Counted from the stretch's first letter, positions 28,683 to 40,468 are shown. The stretch: 64,000 bases of DNA from Symbiodinium microadriaticum (GCA_001939145.1 LSRX01000008.1:893150-957149); one strand, 5' to 3'. Notes: generated from the letters alone by a model not told the origin. A program made the numbers and translations.

Positions 28683-28840
28683 CCTTGAGGACCAAAAGAC
28701 TGTGAAAAGTAAGGGCTCTGTACCTTTATACTATGAATCCCTATATGGTATATGAACCCGAAGCCCTATACCCTTATGCTATGAATCCCTATATGGTATA
28801 TGAACCTTGAACCCTTTTAGGGTTCATTTCGTCAATTAGG
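28683..28840 (+). mobile_element. Family D element with internal duplication
   Basis: The core CTATGAATCCCTATATGGTA plus TATGAACC is repeated (about 28728 and 28780). It ends in GGTCAG directly before the copia integrase fragment. Confidence 0.85.
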
Positions 28841-28849
28841 TCAGGGTTG

Positions 28850-29110
28850 CTGGAGCCTCGCCCTCTTTCCTGGAGGACGGCATCAAGGCTAAGATTGAGG
28901 GAGACAAGCACGTCTATGCATGGATCCTGAGGCACGCCAGCTACATCATGAACCGGTTTGCGGTTGGAGTTCGTGGTGCGACCAGCTTCGAGGTGATGTA
29001 CGGGAAAAAAGTACAAAGGGAAGCTGGTTCCCTTCGGGGAGCAGGTGATCTTCCACCGCCCGACAAAGCACCGCGGCGAGCTTCAGTGGAGCAAAGGGGT
29101 TGCAGGGTCG
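28850..29110 (+). pseudogene. Ty1/copia-type integrase fragment, frameshifted
   Basis: Frame 1 reads DKHVYAWILRHASYIMNRFA followed by VGVRGATSFEVMYGKK. After the A-run at about 29008-29013 a different frame continues YKGKLVPFGEQVIFHRPTKH and RGELQWSKG. This resembles the C-terminal part of copia integrase catalytic domains (helix with R-H/N-R, T-x-F/Y-E, K/PFG). The catalytic Asp residues upstream are absent. A family D element abuts its 5' side and TTTAGGG repeats its 3' side. The shift at the A-run makes it a relic. Confidence 0.72.
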
Positions 29111-29536
29111 GTCCGGGTTTAGGGATTCAGGGTTTGTGTTTAGGGTTTAGGGCTTCGGGGTTCAGGGTTTGTGTTTAGGCTTTAGTATAGGGTTTAGGCG
29201 TTCAGGGTTTGTTCCTTGCCCCTGTTTCCGAAAACTGGGTTTGAGCTCTTGCAAAAGGGTGTTCGAAGTAAGCTTAAGGTTTGTTTTTTAGTATCGGGCC
29301 GACAGAGGAGGCACCAGGCTTACAGGATACTCTTCACCGCACGCTTGCCACTTCATGGCGAGCTGTACCTCACTGGGCTACAAGGAGTCTTCAAAGCAGC
29401 TGCTTTTAGTTGTACATGTCACCAAAGCTCAAACCCATGCACCTTGAAGTTTCTTGACGTTGGTGTCTCTGCTCAAGTAAGCCCTTTGTGGACAGTAGGT
29501 CCGGCCCGACTGGTCGAGTAACTCCCCAAATCCCGA

Positions 29537-29651
29537 CCCAGAGAGCCCCATATACCCCTTTAATACGGAAGATGGCTTAAATCAGAAGGGGCCTGCATAT
29601 TATGATTTAAGCTATATTCCTTATTTTGTTTGGGCTACTGGGCTCTCTGGG
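29537..29651 (+). mobile_element. Inverted-repeat element, single copy
   Basis: Ends CCCAGAGAGCCC and GGGCTCTCTGGG, 115 bp. The inner GATTTAAGCTATATTCC also occurs near 2078. Confidence 0.75.
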
Positions 29652-29774
29652 TAAATGTTCAATGGTTTAGGACTTAGGGTTTGGGGTCTGGGTTGTGGGT
29701 TTAAAGGGCGGTATCCTAAGCCGCGTACCTACTGTAGTCATGGGGTCTGTTGCGCCCGGTGGGCAATCAATCCC

Positions 29775-29990
29775 CTAAATCCTAAACCCTAAACCCAAAA
29801 TCCTAAGCCCGAAACCCTAAATACTAAATTACATCTTAAACACAAAATCCTAAACCCGACCTCAATTCCTAAACAATAAAGCCCTAAATCCTGAACCTTA
29901 ATTATAGACCCTAAACCCGACACCCGAAACCCTGAACGCTAAACCCGAAACCCAAAATACGAGACCCCCTAAACCCTAAACCCCTAATCA
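29775..29990 (-). repeat. CCCTAAA-type tract
   Basis: Strongly degenerate units (CCCGAAACC, CCTAAATCC). It ends just before the exon-like island at 30016. Confidence 0.8.
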
Positions 29991-30015
29991 CCAACGCTGC
30001 CAGGAGTCGAGAACC

Positions 30016-30058
30016 GCGCTACTCGCGCTTGCCTGGGATGGAAGAGGCCGACTCGAAG
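30016..30058 (+). CDS. Unassigned exon-like segment
   Basis: GCTGCCAG acceptor, then about 43 open bases up to CGAAG|GG, between a CCCTAAA tract and the large TTTAGGG array. All three frames are open, so the reading is undecided. Confidence 0.25.
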
Positions 30059-30061
30059 GGT

Positions 30062-30168
30062 GTACCTTAACCTACCAAAACCTACTTTTTTGTAGGATCC
30101 CCATAAATTCCATATTAGGGTTTGTAATAAGAACTACAAAATAATAGGTTTTGGTAGGTTAAGGTAGG
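30062..30168 (+). mobile_element. MITE-like element, family J
   Basis: GTACCTTAACCTACCAAAAC ... GGTTTTGGTAGGTTAAGGTA. Confidence 0.88.
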
Positions 30169-30169
30169 G

Positions 30170-30760
30170 TTTGGGTTTTGGGATCTAGGGTTTTAGGGTT
30201 TTGGGGTTTATGAGGTTTTGGGGCCTGGCTTAGGGTGTATAGGGTTTAGGGATTAGGGTTTAGGGCTTAGGGTTTAAAGGGGTTGGGGTTTAGGGTTTAA
30301 GGTTTAGGGCTTAGGGTGTATAGGGTTTAGGGATAAGGGTTTAGGGCTTAGGGTTTAAAGGGGTTGGGGTTTAGGGTTTAAGGTTTAGGGCTTAGGGTGT
30401 ATAGGGTTTAGGGATAAGGGTTTAGGGCTTAGGGTTTAAAGGGGTTGGGGTTTAGGGTTTAAGGTTTAGGGTTTAGGGCTAGGGTGTATAGGGTTTAGGG
30501 CTTAGGGTTTAGGGCTTAGGGCTTATAGGGTTTAGGGATTAGGGTTGAAAGGGGTTAGGGTGTATAGAGTGTAGAGTTTAGGGCTTAGGGATTAATGATT
30601 GCAGGGGTTAGGGTGTATAGGGTGTATAGGGTTGAGGGCTTTGGGATTAGGGTTTAGGGCTTCAGCGTTTAGGGTTTATTGTTTAGGGTGTATAGGGTTT
30701 AGGGTTTAGGATTGGGGATTAGGGTTTTAGTGAGGGTATTTAGGATCTATAGGGTCTAGT
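30170..30760 (+). repeat. TTTAGGG-type array with 81-bp higher-order repeat
   Basis: Between 30229 and about 30540 an 81-bp block of variant heptamers (starting CTTAGGGTGTATAGGG) repeats with starts at 30229, 30310, 30391 and, after an insertion, 30479. Outside it the units are irregular. Confidence 0.92.
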
Positions 30761-31639
30761 CTAGGGCTTGTTGTTCGGGCTTCGGGCTGACCGTTGTAGG
30801 GCTTACGGGTCACAGGGTGTTGTTAGGTCTTCGGGGAGAAAGGCTTAAGGGTTTTAGTGGTATAGTCGACATGAAAAAGAGGTGTTGAACAGCTGTTTCG
30901 TTGTGTTTGGTGGTGGCTTGGCTTACGCTTGAGGAGAAGAGTGTCTTGAGTTCATACAATAATCCAATGTTTCGACACCTTCAAGCCTAAAGAAAGAACC
31001 AACTACTACCCTCATCGCAAGACCGAGATTCCCACTAGCGGGGAGTCTACAACCCCTCTTGCGAGGGTCTGGCAGTAGACATAAAGTTGGACCACCACTA
31101 TGCCACAACCCTTAAGTCGGGAAAGGGGCAGACTGCGTGGCCTTTCCGGTTTTTTTACATCATGTCTGTCAGCCCTGAACCCCGAGCGGAGGGTCATGCA
31201 GAAACCGTGTAAGCCCGAAGAAGCACGAAGTCCTGATGGATCAAGCCAAACCTCATTTGGCTTTGATGCTTCGAAGTTTTGGATTCTAGGGGCCGTAGGG
31301 TTCAATCCAGGGATTTGGTTTACAGCAACTCATTCAAGCACTTGAGCCTTTCGCAGTCTGGTCAAACCAAGGGTGCTCGGGTAATTTGGCGAATTCAGTA
31401 GTCTAAAGAGGTCTGGTCATGGGGAGGATTGTCACAAAGCCACATATTTATGGGTTCTCAAAATCAAGGATGCCAGGCAAGTTGCATGTTTTCAACCGAA
31501 AGACCAGCCAAAACCTTGTGACATCATGACTGTCATTCGGATACTGCCCGCACTTTGCAACAGTTGGAAAAACTTTACAGGGGAATTATTTGTAGCCCTA
31601 GACTGTTACAGCGTGGAGGCAGTACCTCCCACACCACCC

Positions 31640-31706
31640 TCAGCAGCAGCAGCATCATGATCATGATGATGATGATGATGACCATCATCATCATCATCAT
31701 CATCAC
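31640..31706 (+). repeat. (ATG)n/(ATC)n palindromic microsatellite
   Basis: AGC triplets, then ATGATG... followed by CATCAT...: the two runs are complementary and could form a hairpin. The His- and Met-rich open frames over it are artefacts. Confidence 0.9.
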
Positions 31707-32793
31707 AGTTACCGGCGATGCAACAGTAGTCGTCATCCTGTGCTGTCATTCGGCTCTTCTTACTGTTTACAGGCATCATGTTTGTCACCGTCATGCTTAT
31801 GAGTCTCATTAGGTTTTAACTACGGACTTGAGTTATGACCGTCGATGGGTTTACCGGAGTATGTTGGGGCTGTAGAAATACAGACCCAAACCGTCCATGT
31901 GCGAATGTATTTACTTTACAGAGTTTGATTCTCAAGGGGTTCCCCCTGAGCTCTAAACACTAATGCCTATAGAGTCTAAAGCCTAAACACAGAACCCTAA
32001 TTCCTAAACTTTGCCTCTGTCGCGCAGGGGGCACCATGAAGATGGCCAGCTAAACTGGGTTCTGGAGTGTGTCCACTGGCAGAGAGGTAGACAAGCAGTC
32101 AGGTAGGTGGACAGACAGACTGGCAGACAGATGGATGAGCAGATAGGTAGACTATGCGTTTCTGCACATACTTAAACAAGAATACGAGGATACACAACGC
32201 ACCACACAGCGCGAACATAACCTAGACAAGCAACACGAAAACTGAGTATGCATACACGATTTACATATGACCATTTGCACATAGTCGTTGTGCTTATAGG
32301 TCTTGGATCTTGGATAAGCCCTAAACCCAACACCCTAAACCCAGAACCCAGACACCAGCTCCGATCTCACGCTGTGCAACGCGCGAAAAAGATGCAGGCT
32401 TCTTCCGTCATGGGGAGCTTTTTGGGGGTTTAGAGTTTAGGGTTTAGGGGGGAGGGGGGAAGGGTTTGCATCTGATGAGAGCCGGATGGTGTAAATATGT
32501 ATGAGGTGGCTATCTGGGAATTTTGGAGCTTAGGATTTGCGGTCCTGCCGATGTTGAAGTCGCCGTCCCTTCCAGTCAAACCCGCTCCCTACTTGAGCTC
32601 TTTCAAGGGGGACGTCGCACTCATTTGGGAGAAGCACATGAGGCCACTGCACGACACACGATAGGATGAGCATGACTCGCGGCTTGAATCGTGTTCATTC
32701 CAGGACAGTGGCCCTTCACTGTCGTAGCCTGGACAGGTTTTATGTCTACTGTTTTGGGTATACGCCCTTCTTTCACACACGTCTCGCGAGCCC

Positions 32794-32907
32794 CTTGCTC
32801 GAAAGGCCCAGCCGAACCCCTTCCGCAACCGAGGGGCGACGTCTGCTACCCTTGCTCGAAAGGCCCAACCGAAACCGTTCGACAACCGAGGGGCGACGGC
32901 TGCTACC
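32794..32907 (+). repeat. 57-bp tandem duplication
   Basis: Two adjacent 57-bp copies starting CTTGCTCGAAAGGCCC (32794 and 32851), about 88% alike by eye. Fifty-seven is a multiple of three and the surrounding frames stay open on both strands, so a coding origin is possible but unproven. Confidence 0.85.
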
Positions 32908-33249
32908 CGTGCAATGTCCAAGTGCCTGCATATAATATCTGGACCCTAATACTAAAGAACCTACCTTTCTCGGGCTCCTTATTACGATTTCTCTCTGTAA
33001 GTCCTCAGATGGGGTGAAGGTATAGTATACACAGCTTGCCCTTAAAATGGTTGCCGTGTCGGAGCCGAGTGCACGCTGGTACGTGGTCCCTGCGGGAATG
33101 GCAGTAAGGCAGTGAATCCACGATCCGCGGTTTCTGACGGTAGATGTGTGGGTGCCGCTCGATATCGAAAAACGCGTCGACTGCGCCAACAACCCTCGGG
33201 CTCTCTAACTGTAAGGTGGATGGGTTACGGGGTATATAGGCCTGAAGCA

Positions 33250-33257
33250 TGTTTATT

Positions 33258-33289
<32 letters not shown>

Positions 33290-33395
33290 AACAAATTAAT
33301 AAATACATAAGTAAATAAACAAGTAAATAAACATATGTATATATTTATATATATATACATACGTACATACATACATTCATTCATACATACATACA
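33250..33395 (+). repeat. Compound AT-rich microsatellite
   Basis: (ATT)n, (AT)n, (TAAA/CATA) and (CATA)n blocks in succession. Confidence 0.9.
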
Positions 33396-33544
33396 TGTTG
33401 CCGCATTTACGAAGGACACGCGCTGGCGTCGTTTCCGTTTCCGGTCCTTGCGCGAGCCGCCAGCAGTGCATACACCTTGCCTCCAATTCGAACCTTGTGC
33501 AACCCGCCCACCACTGCCTTGCGTCGCCTTACTTGCCCAGAGAT

Positions 33545-33664
33545 TCCAAAACCCATTTTTATTAAGGAATATATACCTTAAATCTTGGGGTCCTACTATA
33601 ATATAGGTATACCCCCAAACCCCTAAACCCTAAACCCTAAAATTCCTTAATGATGGGTTTTGGA
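33545..33664 (+). mobile_element. MITE-like element, family I
   Basis: TCCAAAACCCATTTTTATTA ... CCTTAATGATGGGTTTTGGA, with CCCTAAA units inside. It marks the left edge of the repeat-free retroelement island. Confidence 0.85.
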
Positions 33665-34539
33665 AGATCTGGGTATATGCATTGCAGTCGACTGCAAGGT
33701 CCTTTCGCCTTTTGTTCCCCGATCGAGCCTCGACGCATACAACTTTCATACAGCACTGTATTATTAATGACAACAAAAAAATCTGCTCTGTGCAGGGGCC
33801 CCTATATAGCATGATCTCCTTCTTGGATATTTCTTCGGCCGGTTTGTGGAAACGCCACTTCAGCTTCTCGTACTGGCCGTTTCCGTGCTCACATGGAGCA
33901 GTGGTGAGACCGTTTGCATGCGCTTGCAGCAAGACCCTGAACTACGCAGCGATTGCTACAAAGGGGACATGATGAAGGCTCCTGTAATCTCTGAACCCTG
34001 AACCAGCCCATGCGGTTCGTTTGTCGCCGCTTGGATGGAGGGCCCGCTTGCACCTTGACCTCGCCGGCCGAACATGAAATTGCCGACGCCACGTGTATTC
34101 CGAAATGACACCGCGGAAGGCCGATCCTCCACAGTAAATCACGAGTGACTGGGCTTCGCAATGTTACATGGCTTGGATCGCAAGAGTTGCCCAATACTGT
34201 GTTGATACCACACCCCCACCACCCCACCAACCCCACAGCCCGCAGCCCACAGCCCACGGCCCACACCACCCACACCACCGCTTTGTGACCGAATCAGAAG
34301 CAGGTGATGCGCGAAGCGGCCCACTTTGCTATTCCAGCCGAACCAAGACAAAGACCCTAATTCTCATCTCTGGGTTCCTGATATGATCAAGGCAAACGCA
34401 GCTGCTGTGCGAATGGATGGAAGGGCGCGGCACGGACAATGTCACGGAGCAAAAACCCCCGATGCTTATATGCTAAAACTAATTTTCAAACTCGTTGTGC
34501 TCCGCTTATAATATATGCAATGGCATGACAAGTACATCC

Positions 34540-35080
34540 ACATGTGGCGCACATGCAGGGGACGGGAGCAGCACGACCGGCTCGGTGACCACCGCTCCGC
34601 ATGTGGCACCTGCCTGGTCATGGCCACCCGCACGTTGAGTCTGCCGGGAGGCTGGCGCCCGCAACGTCCGGCTCGCAGTGCCTCTATGCACAGCGCAACG
34701 AGGTTGTCGCAAACCCGGTCTCCCGCCTCGTGGCACGGGTGTCGCAACTAGCGCTCGATGCCAATATCGCGTCGCTCCTTCTGCTCGGCATGGCGAGGCA
34801 CACCCCCGCACCCATCTGCTTTCACCGGTACGCGACATTACACCTATCGTGAACTTGCCCGCCCAGCGATGCCGCCTCGTCAGTGTCGGCATCGAAGGTG
34901 GTGGCAGGTTCGGCACAGACATTGCAGCTCCCGCACTTGCTCGCGGCGCACATGGCCGCGATCACCGCGTGGGTGGCGCGAAGTCTTCGCTGACGGGCGC
35001 TGGGACAGCCCTGGCACTTGCCTTCGCAGCTGCGCCTCCCGTAGCTGCCACAGCTCACGATGCATTGTAAGAGGTCTCAA
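34540..35080 (+). pseudogene. LINE-like retroelement 3' end, heavily frameshifted (copy R5)
   Basis: Fragments in three frames follow the order seen in the open copy at 40722-42167: CRGREQHDRLGDHRSAC (zinc-knuckle-like), QLALDANIASLLLLG (endonuclease core), YTYRELARP and RCRLVSVGIEGGGRFG. Several shifts lie between them. Confidence 0.65.
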
Positions 35081-35214
35081 CACGGACATCCTCTGGCAGG
35101 TGTAACCAGGCGTAGTGAAAAATGTATTCATACACGCGGATGCGTATTTACATCAATATGTGTCCGTTTCTATTTACACAATGCGAGAAGGATTTTTTTG
35201 GTGTGCGCGGGGTA

Positions 35215-35392
35215 TGTATGTATATGTGAGTGAGCGAGTGAGCGAGTGAGCGAGAGTGTGAGTGTGTGTGTGTGTGTGTATGTGTGTCTGTGTGTCTGTC
35301 TGTGTGTGTGTGTTAGTCTGTGTGTCTGTGTCTCTCTGTGTTTGTGTGTGTGTGTGTGTCTCTGTGTGTGTGTGTCTGTGTTTGTTTGCTTT
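35215..35392 (+). repeat. (GT)n / (GTCT)n microsatellite
   Basis: About 180 bases of GAGT, GT and GTGTCT units. The Val/Cys-rich and Thr/His-rich open frames here are artefacts. Confidence 0.95.
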
Positions 35393-36309
35393 CTCGCCCC
35401 CATTCCAGGATGTACCATCGGTAGGTCTCTGGAGTGGCGGGTCCACGCATGGTGCAACTGAAACTGTTACCTGCCGGTATATAGACTGAAAGCTCATACG
35501 AGCAGTATGTGGAGTCGGAGCTTGAGGTTTAAGACCAGGGTTTACGCGTTGTCCAGAAAAAGAGCACAATCTTTTCTTCAACCTCTATGCATTACTTTTA
35601 ACAGTCTTTTCCTCAGCCCCGAAACATCTTGTAGCGAACCCCGGATCTTTTTTCGAACCCCGAAACATCTTTTTCTGGACCTCCGGTGCTTTTTTTTCAC
35701 CTCTGCCGGAGAGACGCACACACGAGGCGAGATGAGAAGCAAATCGCAAATCAGAAATTCGGCAAATTAGGAAACAAAGGGAAAATAAAGGGACAAAGCT
35801 ACACGCAACAGACAACAAAAATCAAAATCTTCACATACAACAAGGAGAAAGCTTCAGGGGGTTAAAAGCGAGAAAACAAATTGAAAGGAGCCACACGCAA
35901 CAGAGACCAAACATCGCAACAAGAAGAAACCGTATGAAACATTTGAAACAAGTCTTTATGAATTAGCGCCGAACTGCGGTTCTAAGCGTGGTCATGTGCC
36001 CAGCGTTTCGGGCGTTTTGGATGATCCCAGCACTTTCAAGTCTTCTGCCTAGTCATAATATGCGATTTGCTCTTACGTGAGCGGTGGAAATCAATGGTAA
36101 ATTACATGTTGGGCAAAGCCGTTACAACATTTAGCAATGTTTCAAATTTCTTTTAAAATTTTGAATCTTATATGAATGGTGAACGATTCCATGATGTTCA
36201 GTATGTTCTTCAGGTTTCCACCGTAAGTATGTGGCAGATATGCAGCACTTGCTTGCTACTAAGAAGATAGATGTTGAGCGGGGAGTGCAACACATTAGTA
36301 ATTTGATTA
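35393..36309. other. No gene or repeat recognised
   Basis: Unique-looking DNA without telomere-type units. Contains a CTTTTTTC/GAACCCCGAAACATC short duplication (about 35617 and 35655) and A-rich stretches. Confidence 0.5.
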
Positions 36310-37411
36310 GTAGTGTTTCGTCTTTCCATGCCACTGGGTCTGGGCCGTTGTCCAATGTTGACTCGGCGACCAGGGCCCCCGGTGACGCCGCTGGCAGCTG
36401 AGTGGGGATCGCTTACTGGGCTGCGTGGGCAGATGCGCTCCCGGTTCTGCGCCAACGCCGGCTCGTGCGCGAACTCGACGGCAAATTGGAATCGCCTTGC
36501 TTGCATGCGTCTGCTGAGGCTGCACACCATGTTCTGGGGCGGACTGGACAAGTAGGCCGGACTGGGTCGAATGCGTTTTATTGCGCAGCATTTTTCACAC
36601 TTCACAATACGTCTTTTCGAGAAGGTGAGTTGCTTCCAGCCTTGACCCCGCCTGCTATATATATATATATATATATATGTGGTTTGCCGAGATTCCTTCC
36701 GATGTGCCGTCCGCCTTCACTCCGGACCCCGTGTACGTTGCCATGAGGCGCCGCTTATTTCGGCTGCCGTTACCCATCATGGAGCGGCGCGCCGCCACAG
36801 TTGTGGGGCTTTCGAAATCGATGCCGTGTATACGGGGACCACCACGTCGTTTGCCCACGCACGGGCGTGCTTCCCCAGCCGTAGCTTGCACGCATTGCAG
36901 TGCCGCAAGTTCACGCGGACGATCGCCGCCGCTCCGACTTCGCTGTATATGGCACGACGACCACTGGGCAAACCTTGTGCTTCGACCTACGCTGCAGGTG
37001 TCCCCGCTCACGGGCGCACTGGCCGACCTGTCCTCGGGGCTGACACTGGCGGGGACTGCTTGTCGCCGCCCGCCAACGCAAAGTCGCACTACCCGCGCGG
37101 CGGACCGCAACGGTTTGCTGTCCTTACCGCTGTGATCGGGGGCCGTTGGAGCGACGAGTGCCAGCGATTCCTCCGCACCTTGCTCCAGCTCCGTGTGCGG
37201 CGCTCCCCACCCATGTTGCACGCGTCCGCCACCCAGGCTGGGCCCGCTGCTGGTGGAGCTTCTTGTCCGTCGCTCTGCAGCGAGTTGTTGCCAGCTCTGC
37301 GCTGGGCGTGTGGTCCATGCCACTTCTCCCGTTCTCGGTGCACCACACGTGATCCCGTTGGGTGATGTGCTGGACCTCGCTAGCGCCCCCCATCGGCTGC
37401 CGCTTCGCTAG
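36310..37411 (+). pseudogene. LINE-like retroelement 3' end (copy R2)
   Basis: Recognisable pieces are AYWAAWADALPVLRQRR, YVAMRRRLFRLPLP, AVIGGRWSDECQRFLRTLLQ, WWSFLSVALQRVVASSALG and VIPLGDVLDLASAPHRLPLR, spread over three frames and split by an (AT)n run at 36655-36678. The tail and stop at about 37411 are preserved. Confidence 0.75.
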
Positions 37412-37455
37412 GCTTCCCCAGGAGCCTTGGTTAATCGACACAGACGGGACATTGT

Positions 37456-38150
37456 ATGCGTGTTGTAGTGTTACGCAGTATGCTCTCCGCATGCTCCCAG
37501 GTGCACCTGTCAGCATGCACGAGTAGGCAATTCGTCAGCCCGGCTTGCTCACGCCGCGGCGGGCTCACCCGGGCACGAGGCTCGTGTGCAGTTGGCCCTA
37601 CGCATGGCGGCCTGGGTTTGCGCAGTGTTGCCCTTCATGCACCAGCGGTTTTCTCGGCATCCTGGACCGACACCCTCCCAGTCAAGCGGGACCGCTCTTT
37701 CGCCCTTCGACGTGACCAGGGCTCGTAAAAAACGAGCGAGTTGACAATAGCACTGATTGTTACCACGTTCAAGCGCCCGCGACTCTTTGCCCGCGCTTGG
37801 AATTGAACTCCCGCTCTGCACGACCTGCTTCACACAGAAGAGCCGCCTCCGTTGCTGGGGCAGCGTTGCATGTCGCTGAAGAACGCGCCGGAGCCCGGAC
37901 ATACCTAGAGTTTGCTTCCGGTCGCCGTTGTCGGCGTGTCGTGCTGGACAGTGAGGTTTGTATGCCTGGAGTTTTCAGGCCGCTGAGTTTGTCCGACTCT
38001 TTGCGCGCCGGGCCCGTGCAGCTCCTCCTGTGCAACGGGCGGCTTGCACTGCCGCGTTTGTGTTGCGCTGGTTTGCGGGCTCCTTTCCCCTCCCCTGTCC
38101 GGCACAGCCAACATTGACAGTTTTTTGCTTGACTTTTCCGAGCAGCCGCC
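37456..38150 (+). pseudogene. LINE-like retroelement 3' end with internal deletion (copy R3)
   Basis: GGLGLRSVALHAPA and SWTDTLPVKRDRSFA are followed, after loss of the middle, by ARTYLEFASGRRCRRVVL, FVRLFARRARAAPPVQRAA and a frame coding PLSGTANIDSFLLD. Same subfamily as R1. Confidence 0.75.
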
Positions 38151-38649
38151 CTTTTAGGGCAGTCGACCGGAAAGTGGTCGGAAGCAGAAAATGCGTGTCC
38201 AACAAGACTTCGGTGATATTCACCGAATATTTTGTTTCTTGTCGTTTGGGTGTTTCATGTACGTTCAACCGTGTTCGTTTGTTTGCGTTTGGGCCGTCTC
38301 GGGTCATGTAGCAAACATGCCTGTTGTCCACCGAATTCTTCGTGAATGGCATGTTGTCGATAGCTAGCAAATTGAATTGGATGTTAGCTATTGCGGCGAG
38401 CACGCCTTTCCCGTGGCAGCTCGAAAATGGTTCGTAATATTTACATGTAGCCACTATAATTGTTTTTTATGTTCTTTATATTGTCAAGTCAGAGCTGGTC
38501 ATGGGGGATACAAAATGTGAACATCAAACCCGTTTTGTGAATGATGTTGTACGGCAAATTGGCTTGTCATCGAATGGATAGTTTTTTTTTGTTTTCGGCA
38601 CTTTTTTTCCTGCTGCCGTTAGCGTCCGTGGCCTTCCCACTGGCTGCCT

Positions 38650-39810
38650 AAGTCCTAAGGCCTACGGGCTGCTACGGCCGGAGCGGCAAACGGCTCGGCC
38701 CCGCTGCTTCGGCGAGGTCGAGCACACGGTCGAGCTCCGGGCCCGGAGGCTGGCTCGCGTGCGGGGGCGCGGGCCACGGGCTTCCGAGCGCCGTGCTGCT
38801 CACAGCTTGCTGCACCGCTACAGCCAGAGCACGCACGCCAAGTCTCTGACGAGCTGCTGCGCTGCTTCGTTCCAGCGCCCGCCTATCTCGGAGCTGAGCT
38901 CTGGGTAGGCGGCTCGCTTGCGCCGCTCTGCAACCCGCAGCATGGCACTATCGTGCGCCACGGTGCCGGGTTGTGGCTGGCCCGTTCGGGTCAGCGGCGA
39001 CACAAGGGTCGTGTCGCAGCACAAAGCTCCTCCCATAGGCGATGCGCCGTAGATGACCAAGTCAAGACGGCGTCTGTCGTGTGGCGCAACACCGGGGCCA
39101 GTGGTGGCGCAGAGCCACTGCTGCGGGACCACCTGGCCATCTGCCCTCCCCAACGGCTTCGCGCGCAACTCTCACCCACGCCCGTTCGACGATCTTGGCT
39201 CGCCGAGCCAAGAGCCCAATGCGAGGGCCGGCCAAGTCATGGTCGGCCGCACCGATTTAGAAGGAGGCGGAGTTGGAATGAGTGGGAGGCGTAGACGGCG
39301 GCGCAACGCAAGCTGCATGGCTTGCGGGGACAGCGGGGTGGCTGGGTCGGCCGGGATGGCGGTTAACCACGCACCCGCGTGCGGCCCAGCTTGAGAGCTC
39401 AATTGCGCGCGGGCGCTGGGCGGCATGTCTGGTAGCAACGTGCACTCGCGGAAGTGTAGAGGTGGCGAGTGCGCGACGCACTGTGCTGCCAGCCATGCGG
39501 CCAGTCACCGAGACCCCTGTCAGTCGCCACTGGTTGGCGGGCGCCATCCGCGATTGCTCGCCAGGACGGGCACTCCTGCCAGTCTTCAGCCCGACAGCTT
39601 GAAGGAGGTTGCGTGTCACCGCTGCGCTATACGGAGGCAAGTCGTTTCTGCGTCCCTTCCCTCCTGTTGGCGGACGCATGCCTCGGCCAAAGCCGGGGCG
39701 CGCTCGCCAAGCACACGAAGTCCCGCACCTTGTCCAGGCTGAGCCCAGCGCCCCTCGTGCAGCGTTTTGAGCGAAAAGAGATTTTCCCGAAACTGCATGT
39801 GTTGTAGCAA
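38650..39810 (-). pseudogene. LINE-like retroelement 3' end, minus strand (copy R4)
   Basis: Minus-strand pieces are SQAGPHAGAWLTAIPADPAT, ALRRRLRLPL, GQVVPQQWL, DRRRLDLVIYGASPMGGAL, CCDTTLVSPLTRTG, AERRKRAAYPEL, SEIGGRWNEAAQQLVRDL and, after a shift, AVAVQQAVSSTALG with VLDLAEAAGPSRLPLRP and a stop near 38660. It differs from R1 in subfamily. T-runs at 38581-38610 would be an A-rich 3' tail on the element's strand. Confidence 0.8.
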
Positions 39811-40304
39811 TGAACTTGCCCGGGCTCGCGCTAGCTAGTTAAAAAAATATTACCAACCAAACAGTCGCAGCTGAATTTATCATCCTTTGTGTGACACGGC
39901 GGGGACAATGCGAATGTTGCAGAAACTGCCAAATCAGTTGTTTTTTCGGAGTACTTGGGTCAGAATTTTTGTTGTAACCATTATTTTATGAATTTGGGTA
40001 AAATCGAAACGAGCTCTGAAAAGGCGCGCGAAAAATAGCTTTGCAATTGTTTGAATTCCTGCCGTCTATTTTCAAATCAATCAATCCGCGTTGTTTGATT
40101 TCAGAAACAATTATGCGCAAAAACAGTTTCGGTATACAATGGTTTCGACCAGCGGCACCACTCCTTTTTTGCTGCCGGTAATTTAATGGGTTTCACAAAA
40201 AAATAATTCACAAGCGAATTCATCAATTTTGAGAATGGATAGTAGCCAAATTCAAGGCTTGTATGTGTTGTACCTTTCGACAAAAAGACGGACGGAATCG
40301 TATA

Positions 40305-40313
40305 TGTGTACAC

Positions 40314-40344
<31 letters not shown>

Positions 40345-40468
40345 GAGAGAGGAGGCATGTGTGTGTTTTTCTTTATGCGTATGTATGTACGTATGTATGT
40401 CTGTAGGTATCTTTGTATGTACGTACGTATGTATGTATGTATGTACGTATGTACGTATGCACATTCCA
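40305..40468 (+). repeat. (AT)n and (GTAT/GTAC)n microsatellites
   Basis: AT run 40312-40343 and GTAT/GTAC run 40375-40463, directly upstream of retroelement copy R1. Confidence 0.93.

Noticed and set aside
31100-31345. Possible kelch-like strand (SKFWILGAVGF)
   Set aside because: No acceptable acceptor and no phase partner; one tryptophan strand is too little.
35170-35581. Thr-His-rich frames on the minus strand
   Set aside because: Translation of the GT/GTCT microsatellite.
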